Positions 34,441-46,200 of a stretch of DNA of 64,000 nt are shown here, one piece after another. The translations under genes and the position numbers were made by a program. Numbering within the stretch: position 1 is the stretch's first letter; every line of letters begins with the position of its first letter. Below the pieces are notes generated by a model that ran no database searches, was not told the DNA's origin, and saw only the letters and a list, made by a program, of their open reading frames with translations. The stretch is from positions 12,686,001 through 12,750,000 of the forward strand of contig OX387608.1 in assembly GCA_947568835.1 (NCBI GenBank), read 5' to 3'. Origin of the DNA: Protonemura montana (Eukaryota > Arthropoda > Insecta > Plecoptera > Nemouridae).

Positions 34441-36884
34441 GAAGTTTCGTAACAATAGGCTCAAGGTGGAAGTTAGTGGCGAAGGTTTTAGAGCGACTGA
34501 TTTTAGATGAATCAGACCGATCAGAGATTTCGATATTTCTGAATTACGTTTAACCGTGTAAATTAGAAGTCGGTGAAACTCAACGGTACATTTTTAGGTA
34601 AATAATTTTTTTGGCTAATGTATTTTATTTTGTACAAATTCTTTCTAATGTTCCTTGTTAAATTTGTTTTTGTACTTATATTTTAAATTGTTGATTTTTT
34701 TATTTTCCTTTGCTGTTTTAATATCAAGTGTCATACTAATAGCCTACATTTGAATGATTTATGCGCGCAGCAATCAAACCATCACAACGACGTACGAAGA
34801 AATTGTGTAGAGACGTGAAATATCGATATTCGGGACAATTTCCTTGTTTGGTGATTAGTAGTTTTTTTTAGAAATTTCATCTTGCTTTCATGTGTCAACA
34901 AACTCATCTAGGGAGTAAAGATATCGATGAACACGCCAAAGACATCCGTTCAGTGATTTACGAAACTATACATCGCTCAGTGCCGCAAGCAAGTAATCAA
35001 GTGTAAGGTAGTTATCGAGAGAATATTCAAAAACACAACCTATTCCTAAGACCATTATAGTAATTGGGACTGGTAATTCAAGGTTGTGCCTATACTAAAC
35101 TAGCATCCCAGTTCACATACCTGAAAGCTGTGTAAATTGATAGACTGCAATGATTACTAGTTATATGGAATATATTATTATTCTTTAGATATAATGTGTA
35201 ATGTGTCAGGCTATTTTGGTGTGTAAAAAATACCCTATATTGAGTAATGAATGATGATACTAACCTAAAAGGTAGTCATTATTTTTCAATGTATATAAAT
35301 ATTATACAGCGAGATACCGCCAAAAAGAATTTTTGCCCCGATAACATCACATAGCTGTCGGTATTGCTCAGAAAAGTGGGTCTGAAAATGTTCTACGGTT
35401 TTAATTCGGAATGCCCTTGATGCTAATTATTAACTACGCTGGAAACGCTCTACAATCCAAAGGTGGTGTTCGTTGTATTTTTTTAATTAACTCTGTACTG
35501 GAAATGATTGTGCGATTTATTTATTATAAAGTGAAAGTAAATTGAGCTGAGTTGTTTCACAGTTCTTGTGTTTTCGAGGATTCTCAGAAAGAGGTAAAAT
35601 GCCAATTCAGCATCTGGGGCCGAATCCTCAAAGAAAAGTTTAAGTCTAACCCTCGAAGCTAAAATTGATCAGCCAATCATAGACGATATTTCCAGATTTT
35701 CAGGAGTGACTAGTGATCAGCTTAAACTCTGCATTGCAGAACCAGAATGTGAGGTATCAATATATGAGATGAAGGTGTCTTCGTCTTCGTTTGGCTAGGC
35801 CGAGTTCTATAACTTTTCTCTCGGCAGAAAGAAGCGAAAGAATGGTACGCGGTTTGAGACACTTGCCCCACTCATTAAATACTTTCGGCAGACAAAAATG
35901 CGAAGTGACGTCCAGCTGTATTTTCATTATTTCGCAACAGCTACATGTTATGAAAGGTTGTAAAGACAATTAAGCCAAAAGTGGTAATAAGACTTATTGG
36001 AAAATTAAACAAATTAAAAGATATTGTACCTTTCAGCCAAGAGAAATGTTACAGAATAAGTGTAAAAGCAAAAGCAAGCGAGCGGAAATTGTATCCGCTG
36101 CATCACGTTTCATCCAAAAATGATACAAGTCCAAGAGTTTGGAAAACTTTAATCATTGCTTAATATTGACGAACTAGCCAAAGATACTGTTTCTAGTGTA
36201 CTACCATCATTTCTTAAGATAAGTGTGCTTGTAGCGTAACAAAAAACTAAACTTTTCTATCTGCCCTGCCTAACGTAAACCGCGTACATGATAAATTTCT
36301 TGAAGATAGTGACAACATTATATTTAGAACCTTTAAGCTACCTTCAACTAGACAGATAGTAGTTTTGATTGAAGGTAATTGGGATATGAAGAAGGTTCTG
36401 AGCAGAAAATAAATGGAATGTGCATTTTCTTTCGGTCACCAAGAAATTGCATAAAAGTTAGTGTTCGAAGACAACCGTTCTGGTTGTACTTATAACTATA
36501 AACAAATTTATCATGAAACGATTGGCCTAAATCAAAAATGTCTGAAGGCACGATACGGTGTTGTACGTAAGGTATTACGCTAAGTAACCTGTACTGATAA
36601 GTACTCGACGAAGAAAAAAAATGGGATAATATTCGTCAAATTTGGTAATTCCTGACTGACTAGGACACATTGCATTCAACTTTAGTCTATGTTAAAAAAA
36701 AAATACGGAAATTATGGTCCAAACTTCCACTTGGATAATCTAAGACTTGAAAAAATCAAAATGAAACTGTCCATGCAGAGATCCACGAATTAAAAACTGG
36801 TTTCTATAACCAAATCCCGAGGGATCGGAAAATCGAGAAGTGCATCATATAGCACTACTGAGAACTAGTTTTCTGATGTCCAGT
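34441..36884. other. 3' flank of bHLH gene; no further gene seen
   Basis: Presumed 3' untranslated region, then intergenic AT-rich DNA. Short frames have no domains. Confidence 0.5.
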
Positions 36885-37022
36885 CAAAGAGATAACTGCC
36901 AGTTAAAGACTCATCTTTACAGTCACAGCCAATCAGACACTTCTAATCGCATCTTAACCATTGGTTGCGTTTTCAACTGGACATTGTATAACTGGCCCTG
37001 GGCCAGTTGGGCCCTGGGCCCA
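36885..37022 (+). repeat. MITE-like repeat, copy 2, with double palindrome
   Basis: Partner of 28965-29075 (see there). Its end carries two adjacent perfect 15-bp palindromes, CTGGCCCTGGGCCAG (36992-37006) and TGGGCCCTGGGCCCA (37008-37022). Confidence 0.5.
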
Positions 37023-37939
37023 ATGTAAATAAAACATGTAGAAATAGCCAAATGTTAGAACTCAAATTTAGGAAATATAAGCATAAAGATATATATCATT
37101 GTTGAGGCCTATGTCAATTTTAACATGGTTATTTCATAGTACATACATATTTTATGGAATTTGCAAACATTCCGATTCCATGTAGGCTTTTACTATATTA
37201 CTCGATCAAATGCTAGTCAATTTCTTTAATCGTTGGTCTTTGGTGTCTCTATATGTAAACTACATTGCCTATTCTCTCCAATCACTCTGATAATGACGTT
37301 TAAAATTAATTTTCATTTGTTTCTGATTCTGAAATGTGACAGTCAACACTAACCACTTTTTGAGCCAAAACAGTTTTAGTGTAATGGCAAAAATATTTTT
37401 TTAATTATTTTCCAGAAGTAAAGTAAAGTGTAGGTGCAAACCTATTTCATCTGATCTTCTCATTGACATTCCTCCCAAATGTATTACATGCATCACTGTC
37501 TTACAACTTTGTCTTAAAAAATTGTCTTATTTCATCGCTAATGTGAGGCAGTCTTTCTGCTATTATACAAAATCTGTCGCCTAGATGTGAAATATGTGTA
37601 TACATGTGTGATAAAAAAAAACTTTATTGTATAAAAAAAACTATACTTAAACTAAATGTCTATTTTTGGAATATTATTGTGATGTAGCTTCCAAACATAA
37701 GAAACTGTACCTACGTGTGAAAAGTAAAATGTATAAAGAAAATATGAGTGAATAAACAGTAAGGTGCTTCCGGAATTTTTGTAAACTCTTAAGTTGTTTA
37801 GCCTACGAACGCAGCATAGCCACCAGAAATAAACTCCGTTGATGTGTATGACCATTGTATGACGGTTCAGAATAAGGTTAGTAACAATAAACATAAGAGA
37901 AGGCTGCTTTAACCGCTTTAACCCTTGATTAAGTATCAG
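37023..37939. other. No gene recognised
   Basis: AT-rich DNA. The frame 37652-37945 (-) has no domain. Confidence 0.5.
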
Positions 37940-38080
37940 GTACAAGTTACGAAACGTTGGGAAATTTAGTTGTTCTTCACTTAGCTTTCAAACCTCAGTT
38001 CAAATAGTTTTTGCCAAAACTAGTACTAAGGTTAGACAAAGAAGACATGAGTCTAAAAACCAGTCTAACAAATCACATAC
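37940..38080 (+). repeat. R1 repeat, sense, diverged
   Basis: Shows GTTACGAAACGTTGGGAAAT, CACTTAGCTTTCAAACC, AAATAGTTTTTGCCAAAACT and GACATGAGTCTAAAAACCAG. The 5' half of the stem is mutated (AGGTACAAGTTAC). Confidence 0.75.
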
Positions 38081-39346
38081 TTGTTGAGTAGCTCATATAC
38101 AGGGATCAGCTATGAGTAACTTAAGCTTATAGCCAAGTAAATATCTCTACATGCCATTAATGGCACAGTCCTGCAAATACGGATCAACAATATGGCCTAA
38201 AATGTATTGCGTTGCACTTCGAAGCAGTTATTGGTAGGTTATCATTGTCAATGCTAATAATTACTCGTACCAATGAATTTAAACAGAACCACCCAATATT
38301 ATTCTGGAATAACTTACATGCCAGCTCTTGGAGACAGATGTTCCATTCCACATTCAGCTTCTAGCCTGCAAAACTTTAGGGACACTAATATATAGGTTTA
38401 AATCTTCACCAACTACTAGAGTCAAGTGAGCACTGTAATACAAGCATATGTTGGCCTTGAGTTTTAATTTGTCTAAAACAACATTTTTTGAATGTAAATG
38501 AAATAAAAATATTTACAGAAAAAGGATTCAGAAAGGAGAGTGAAATTATGGCACACTATTTTGATACCATATTTTATTTACCTAATTTTAGCTCTTGATC
38601 ACAGCATACAACATATACAATCTTTCAGGCACCAGAAGCAGAAAATTTCTAAAAACAAACATTTTCAACATTTGTGTGCAAATGCATCAGGTACATTATC
38701 ATGTAATCTCTAGCTGAGCTAGGTAAGATGTCACCCCCGAGGAAATTATCTAAATTGAGTTCCTCTTTAATTAAGCAGCTGCAATCATCTTCATTCAATA
38801 AGATAGTAGAGCCATTACCAGTACCTTTGAAGGTACTAAAATACAAAAGCTTAGCCAAATGAATACAGGAGATCCAAGCACAATAACATTACCAATTGCC
38901 TATCAAAAGGTATGACGTGCTTTCATGTTTTGTGCTAATCAGAGTATTAAAACCAATAGTATGTACATAGAAATAAAATTCAATTTAAAATTGTGTTCTC
39001 AAACTAAAAACTATGTAACTAGGTTCATACATTTAGGAGAATGACAAGAGACTAGGCATATGACGTGAGTTCAGAAATGTCTATCTCCTGTCTAGCTAAT
39101 ATCGGTGAATTCTTATAGAATAGGCAAAATCCCCCTCCTTCTTAAGACTATGAAGAAATCGCCAAAAATAATGGAAATAAATCATGAATACAAGTGCTGC
39201 ATTCACTTTAAATATGCAATTTTCTTTAAAACAAGACAGAAGCATATAAATGGCGAAGGTAAGTACATAATACATACAGTGGTGATTTACCAAATAATGA
39301 GCAAATCAAAATAAACTCAGTAATTCTAGCAATAGAACTTGCTTAG
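38081..39346. other. No gene recognised
   Basis: AT-rich intergenic DNA downstream of the minus-strand MIF4G gene. Confidence 0.5.
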
Positions 39347-39352
39347 TTTATT
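39347..39352 (-). other. Candidate poly(A) signal for MIF4G gene
   Basis: AATAAA on the minus strand, about 180 bp downstream of the stop codon of the MIF4G-domain gene. Confidence 0.5.
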
Positions 39353-39530
39353 ACATTCTAAAACATTTTCTATTACCACTACATAGTAAAACTCTAGAGT
39401 TACTTTTCCCTAAAGTCTTTCTACTAAGGCTCTACTTTACGTTACTCGTTTTCGATTATACATTTCCGTCGACCCGTTTCCGATTTCGCCCCACACAAAT
39501 CGAAACTCGCCGCCCCGATTCTGTTTGGGC

Positions 39531-42406
39531 TCACCCCCAGTTCTCCTCATCCTTTGTTGCTTCGCTAACCTTTGACCCGTCATAGTTCACGTCGAAACGG
39601 TCATCGTGGCCGTAAGCTCTACCCCGGGCAGGCCGCAGACCCCACGCCTCGATGTCTTTATCGCTTGGCGTAGGTTTCGACAACCATGTGCTGCTATCAT
39701 TTCGGTCGTCCCTAGGCCGCCGCCCGCCCTCCCTCACCCCCCAATTTCCACGCTCCTTCTCCTCCCGGTCCCCGCCCCCCCAACTCCCTCGCTCTTTCCT
39801 CTCCTCCCGCCCCCAGCCCTTCTCCCTGTCGTCTCGCTGTCCACCCCACTTCCCCTCCCTGTCCTTTCCACCCCTGTTCTGCCCACCCCACTCAGCTTTG
39901 CCCTTCTCAGGGTTTTCCCCCTTGCCCCAGCCGCCCTCTTCCTTTTGCCTGCCTGCCCACGAGCTCTGTTCCTCCCGCCAATCGCTGGCCGGACGCTGCT
40001 CTTGCCTGGGCCGGGTCTGGTGAACGGCTGCCACCTCCGGCGAAACTGTGCCATTCGGCGACGGGAACCCTTCGCTCTTCGGGGATGGCAAACTCGTCTC
40101 GAGCGCGAGCGCTGACGGCAGGGACGCGGTGACAGCGTTCACTGCCTCCCTGGGACTTTGCGGAGTCGTCGCAGGCTTCAAGGCATCGAGAGCAGCTTCG
40201 TCCATAAATTCAAGGGGAATCGTGTCTGGCAGGGACATCAGCTTATTGATACGGTTTACAGAGTCGGGCGTTAGCCGCTGCTCGAAGAGCGTGAGGAACG
40301 TGCCATTGATCGGCTTGTATTGAGTGGCGTGGATGTGTAACGCCAAGAAGAGCCAGGCGCGGGACGCGGCAGGCAGAGAGTCCGTCAGGCAGCGATTCCA
40401 CATGCGGTGGACCATCGCTTCAAGATGCTCGACGTTATGCTTGCACAATGTGCAGCTGTTTAATGCCAGCTAGGGGAACAAACAGATCACAGTTGGGTGT
40501 CAGATTTATGCTGGTGACATTACCTCTAGGGTTGGGATTGGAATTGATATTTTAAAAACCAAAGCGATTTATGGTTTGTGAAAAGCTTGCACTGAAAACT
40601 TACTGGCGGAGTTATTGTAGAATTAGGTTCATTGAAGAAACAAGTCTTCTATCTTTTGATTGAAATTTAAAACTGTACCAGTTAAAAAAAATGATTTTAC
40701 AAAGTCAGTGAGTTCTACCGTTGAGTGTGTTGGTTCTACCTTTAAATCTAATGAAAGTTCTCAAAGCATTTTATCTGTTCTGTCTGTTAAATGTATTGTC
40801 TTTTTCTTATTTTTCTTAAATAGATTATTAAAATATTACTCTGTAATCGTACACAATAAAAATAAAGGAATTATTTTCGTTGTCTTCTTGCTTGAACAAG
40901 AGCAAATCAATCTTCAGAAATCGTGCTTTAGACATTGATTTGTCTTTGATAATGTTGAAACACATTGAAAATGTTTGCAAATCTACATCTTTAGAATCTC
41001 GTTATTGGGTTTAAAGATTTCTGCTCTATTTGTGCTCACTTAGATTTCAGTCACCAATATTTCTACTATGTACTGTTACATAATTGACTTCTATATTTCA
41101 TATCAACTGTTCATTCATGTATAATAAACAAATAAAAATTGCGTAATGTATGATTAATTGATACAAATACATATAGGAAATATGACTCCAACTCACCATA
41201 TTAACGCACAGCTCGATCTCCACAGGTCCACCTGCGATCAATCGATTCTGATAATCAAGGAATGCCATGACCAGGACATCAATCGGCATATTGTTGGCAA
41301 ATCTCACAAACTTAAACACCTCGCCGAGGAATGCGACGGCGTTCAGGTATCGGGCCGGGTTAACCGCTTGGAGTGACTCGGAATCTGGTGACAAAGGGGT
41401 TTTGACAATGAGCACCCGACCGGCAATTGGGAGGTCTCGAGATCGTATCCCGATTCGGTCGCACATTTTTTCAGTTTAGCTCCCCTTTCATCCATCGCTT
41501 GCTACTTTTAGCTCCCTATTGGAAACAACATCAAAACAAAACAAAAAACTGCAACAAACGGGTTAAGTTACAAGTACCACCAACATCAAACATTGTTGCT
41601 GTTTCTACTTTCCATTGATTGGGTTTCGTAAGCATCTCTTCACTACGCATATTAACCAGTATATAGTAGATTTAATAGCATTCTGCTGATTCTTGCCATA
41701 AAAAAGCAAACAGAATGGGAAATTCTGCCAAAAACAGTTTATTTTGCTGTCACTAGCAGCATTAAATTTAGAAACAAGCCTTAAATTTTTTTCCCAGCAT
41801 GAGGTTTATTAGTAGAACAATGAAAATGCCTGGGTATGATGGCGAGGCACAGTTTAGAAAAAAATATATATAGGTAGTATACTCAACAGTAATAGGTACC
41901 TATAATTGGTAATGAGATATTTTGAAATAGTAACAAATACATACTTGTATAATCATTTTGAAGTCTCTTTATAATGGCGTTGCGTAGCTTGTGCCCATCG
42001 ACGGAGAGCAATGACGTTGTGCAGATGGCTACTGCTGCTCGATGACCAAAGTTTCTATCATCTAATGCACGGTTATGCAAGCACTCAATAAATTTGCTAA
42101 ACAGAGAAAAGTGTTTCTTTTTAAGTAAATAGATAAAAGAATAACGATTGTAAAAATGTTGTGATGAAGAGAAAAGCATAATATAACTTACTCCAGTCGT
42201 TCAATTGAAGAGCAAAAGAAAACAATCTCCTGTCGAATGTTTTTGAGGACAAAACCATCATTGACATCGAGGACGTCGATTTTGGCCAGCAATATGTCCA
42301 GTGGGATTTGTAACTGGGCGTCTATTAACGGCCGTCGCAATTGCGGTGGAGCTTTGTCTGGATCTCGTCTGACTATGGAACCCCGACCTCTTCCAATTGA
42401 AGTCAT
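39531..42406 (-). CDS. MIF4G-domain protein, CTIF/MIF4GD-like, with WG-rich tail
   Basis: A translation-related MIF4G protein of the CTIF/MIF4GD/PAIP1 type. Exons on the minus strand: 42406-42192, 42096-41945, 41384-41197 and 40469-39531, with consistent phases and GT-AG sites, giving 497 residues. Residues about 25-255 form a HEAT-type MIF4G domain; FANNMPIDVLVMAFLDYQNR resembles the NNMP segment of MIF4GD. The rest is low complexity: a Pro/Ser/Ala linker, then a Gly/Glu/Lys/Arg-rich tail with tryptophans at about 349, 356, 366, 379, 393, 404, 415, 428, 447, 461 and 496, mostly as WG or GW. MIF4GD itself is about 220 residues and has no such tail; CTIF carries its MIF4G at the C-terminal end. 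The exact orthology is therefore open. An acceptor (TTTTTATTAG) sits 4 nt before the ATG, implying a 5' untranslated exon. It is divergent to CPSF4, and a T2 fragment lies just upstream of exon 3. Confidence 0.85.
41405..41476 (+). repeat. T2 SINE fragment (tRNA-like 3' half)
   Basis: Reads GAGCACCCGACCGGCAATTG, GGGAGGTC and ATCCCGATTCGGTCGCACA followed by T6. It is the second half of a tRNA-like head, with a B-box-like part. It lies in intron 2 of the MIF4G gene, about 20 bp beyond the exon 3 acceptor, on the opposite strand. Confidence 0.65.
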
Positions 42407-42411
42407 CGTGC

Positions 42412-43248
42412 TAATAAAAAGCAAATAGGTGAAGTCAAATGCTTGAGTAACAAACTCAGAGATTGAATTACGATTATATCCTGCGAAATTATGTATTACC
42501 TGGATCAGTGGGGTTAACAGCACGCCGCATGTATACAGGACAAGAAACGCAAGCAGTATTGTGGGAAATGTTTACTACCTTTTTTCAAAGTGACTATTCC
42601 CACTACTGAGGATAAGGATGAATCACTACTTGCACGGCTATAACATGCTAACCACAGTCTGAAAAGCTACTCGCAATGCTCAATTAAGAAGTTCACTCGT
42701 AGACGAACCATAATTTTTGTTCAGTTCATTGATTGCCAGCTATGTAAAAAGATGTTTGCACGTGTCTACCGTAGGAATAGTAAGCACTGCCCGACCGTGC
42801 GAATAATATTAAAGCACCTATTTCAGGGCAGCCGTGCGAATAGGCTTAGCCATATTTATTCGCAGCCGACATCGGTGACATATCGACATTGGCGTGCACA
42901 TGTGTTAGGTTGGTATTTCCTTCACATCGAAAGCTGTTGGTAAATGTGGAATTTCAAAATTGACGTTCTTGCTCCTTGCTAATGCTATTAAATTTATCGT
43001 GCAACAATTTACAAAATAAATGAACATCTTTAACAAAAATACAGCTTGATTTTTATATTTTTTATTTTAAAGAAGTGATATTTTTATTTTGTACTTAAAA
43101 GTTCCGTGACAATTTTTCCCACAATTTCTACTGCATGAATGGCGGGCTTGCATAAGCATAGGAGTTGTGCTGTCGGCTTTGTGTGTTGCGAGTTTCACCA
43201 ATCTGCATCTCTTGATGTTGTAAAATAACTTAACGCCAGGCTCTAATC
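42412..43248. promoter_or_regulatory. Divergent intergenic region, MIF4G gene / CPSF4
   Basis: The two start codons are 842 bp apart and face away from each other. The region must hold the 5' ends of both genes, including a probable untranslated exon of the MIF4G gene. No TATA box or other decisive motif was recognised. Confidence 0.5.
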
Positions 43249-46200
43249 ATGGAGTTTATTGTAGCAAGTGTAGATAACTTAAAGTTTGACATAGAAATTG
43301 CTCTAGAACAACAATATGGGGCTCTGCCGCTACCATTTTCTGGAATGGACAGTAAGTAACATAACCTCTTTTTTTGTATACTGTCTTCAAAACATTAGCA
43401 ATCTCCTTACACAGTAGTTTATTTTATACTGTGAACTAATTTTTCTCAGCGATAACCAATCTTATACGAGTATACACTTTCAGAATCTATTGCTGCAGTC
43501 TGCGAGTTCTATCCCAAGGGTAGCTGTAACAAAGCCGCGGCTTGTCCATTTCGACATGTTCGTGGTGACAGAACAATTGTTTGCAAACATTGGCTTCGAG
43601 GTTTGTGCAAAAAAGGAGATCAATGCGAGTTTCTACATGAGTACGACATGAGCAAGATGCCAGAGTGTTACTTTTATTCACGATTCAGTAAGTATCCTAC
43701 TTATTACTTTAATTGAACGGAAACAATTATTATTCACCACAAGCATTAACGAGCTTACGTCCGTCTCGCATGCCAGATAACTTACACTTTGATAGATCTT
43801 GACATTAAATGTTCAACTTTGCCAATGGGATTTTGATTGGATTTTTCAGGCAAATATAAAATTACTTTGTTTAGAGTGATCTTTATACTGTTACTGTTAA
43901 GTAATGCACTTATTAATGATAATTGATTCTAATACCCACTTTGCCATTCCAATCTAGATGCATGTCATAATAAGGAGTGTCCATTCCTGCACATCGATCC
44001 TGAAAGTAAAATGAAGGACTGTCCATGGTACGATCGAGGATTCTGCCGACACGGTCCTCTTTGCCGGCATCGGCACGTCAGACGAGTCCTGTGCATGAAC
44101 TACGTTGCTGGCGTTTGCATCGACGGGCCGGATTGCAAATTCATGCAGTAAGTTTTTACTTATCAAAATCATATTGAATGCAACAAGCATTACTGGTTTT
44201 CAACTGTTTTACCGTTTTATTACCGATTTATTTCTTGTAAGCTTGATATTTCAAATTTATGAAAAATGAGATCGTTTGCATGCAGTCATATTGTCTGTAA
44301 AAGGCAATTTTGGCGTTTCGCCCGGCAGCACAAGCTTTCGAACGCAGCACAACGTCTCAGTATTGAGAAAGGCCACCTAGCCCTTTTCTTTGTTGACCCG
44401 AGCTTCTCTTTCGTACGTGAGCTGCTCTGACCCCCGAAGTCCAACTTTTTTACAGTGTAAATTTCCTTGAACGCTTGCCTCGACACGGTCATGTGCTAGA
44501 CAGGGCAGTCTTGGACGAGTATGCTGACGCTAGGACAGAGAGAGTTCCGGGTACTTCGTGGGTTTTGTGCTCGTGGCAAATGTGTCAGTGATTGATTCAC
44601 ACTAGCAGTCTCTTTGGGTGCCAAAAAAATATATACACATATTCATTTGGGACACTCACTCTAAATCAAAAGCTGCCTCTTTTTGGACCTCTGAAAAAGG
44701 ACCTTTTTGGCCCCTTTTTGATCATCACTGATAATAAATATAAATGTAATGTAACTCAAACAGCGTGACTATTTGGTTTATTTTGTCATGTGGATGCTTG
44801 GAAACCATCCGGTTGTTCTGTTTCATTTGCATTTTCTCCATTCACTTGCAAAGTTGGGCAGACCCAAAAATGTAATTTCTGCTCGGCAAGAAAAGTTTGA
44901 TTTAAATGGTTGGGCTTGGGTGGTAAAGGTGAAGTTGTTGGTTGGGTGGTATTTCTTGCCGGTCATTATACTAAAACACTCAATAGCCGCCACTCTCTAC
45001 GCCCAGTGAAAATTCTTGAAAACCAACTGGCTTAAAGATTGATAGGGTTGGTTTTTAAAAGTGTGTCAACTTAAGACAGAAGCAAGACATTCATGCCGTT
45101 TTCGATTAGTCTGCACTGTACGGGATTGAAACTTGCTCGATGACGCCATGCCATCTAGCTGTCAGTGCATTCATTTGTCATTCTTTGTGCAAGAAAAGTT
45201 CATTCGAGAGTGAGAAACTCTGCTAGTCGAATAAGTGAAAGTAGCTCGAGGGCAGAGTCACATGCCAAAAAAACATGCAGACTGCCCTCACACACCGGGG
45301 CAGCAACAAATACGCCTACAAATATGCCATCAACTAATAAGTTGATATTACTTACAGTCCAAGATTCGAGCTTCCAGCCAACGAACTGTTACAAAAAGAA
45401 CCGAAGAAAATGATCATCACTTGTCACTTCTGCGGGGAAAATGGCCACAAAGCTTTGTATTGTAATAAAATGACTCCAGAAGCAAAAGCACAACAGGAGG
45501 TACGTACTTTTTCAGTCAAACGTTATATGTTTACTTGTTTTCTTTAAATTTTATGTTCCAGACAAGTACATAAAAATTCTCAAAATTCACGTCCACTTTC
45601 ATCTCACTCGTGCGTATTTGTCCGAAGCCAGTCTCATTCGTTGAAATGCCACTAGATACAAATCAAATCCGTAGAAACGAACCCACTCCAGCTCCCTCTT
45701 CAAGTGTTCTCACTTCTGCTCTGAAATCTACCAACATCTCCCACCGTCAATCACCAATCAGAAAAAAGCACTTCCTTCGAAACCAAACTTAAATCCTCCC
45801 TCGACCCTTTCCTTATTATTCATTATTAGAGATAAGATAGTTATGCAATTGCATGTTTTGATTTATGCATTAAATCCCATGCAAAAACGTGGATATATCC
45901 ATTTCATCACTCCCTGGTTCTAAAAATACTGTTTTTATTTTGCATGTTTTGCATATTTGGGCACTTTTTTTGAAAATTGCATATTTTGGGTTTTTTTTGC
46001 ATGTTTTTGCATGTTTTGGCCTTTTTACCAAATCTTCTGAAAATTCACTCGTTTTTTCAAATTATGTGTACAAAAAATTATTTCAAACTACCCCTTAAAA
46101 TTCAACAGGAAAATGATCGATAACTTATTGAAATAGTTTTGGACAATTTCACTTGGGCCGATTTCTCTTCATGACACGCTGTGACATTTTTTGGTTTTCA

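Noticed and set aside
39606-40115. 169-codon plus-strand open frame
   Set aside because: It is a Pro/Leu-rich shadow of the Gly/Arg/Glu-rich exon 4 of the minus-strand MIF4G gene, whose frame has conserved domain residues and matched splice sites.
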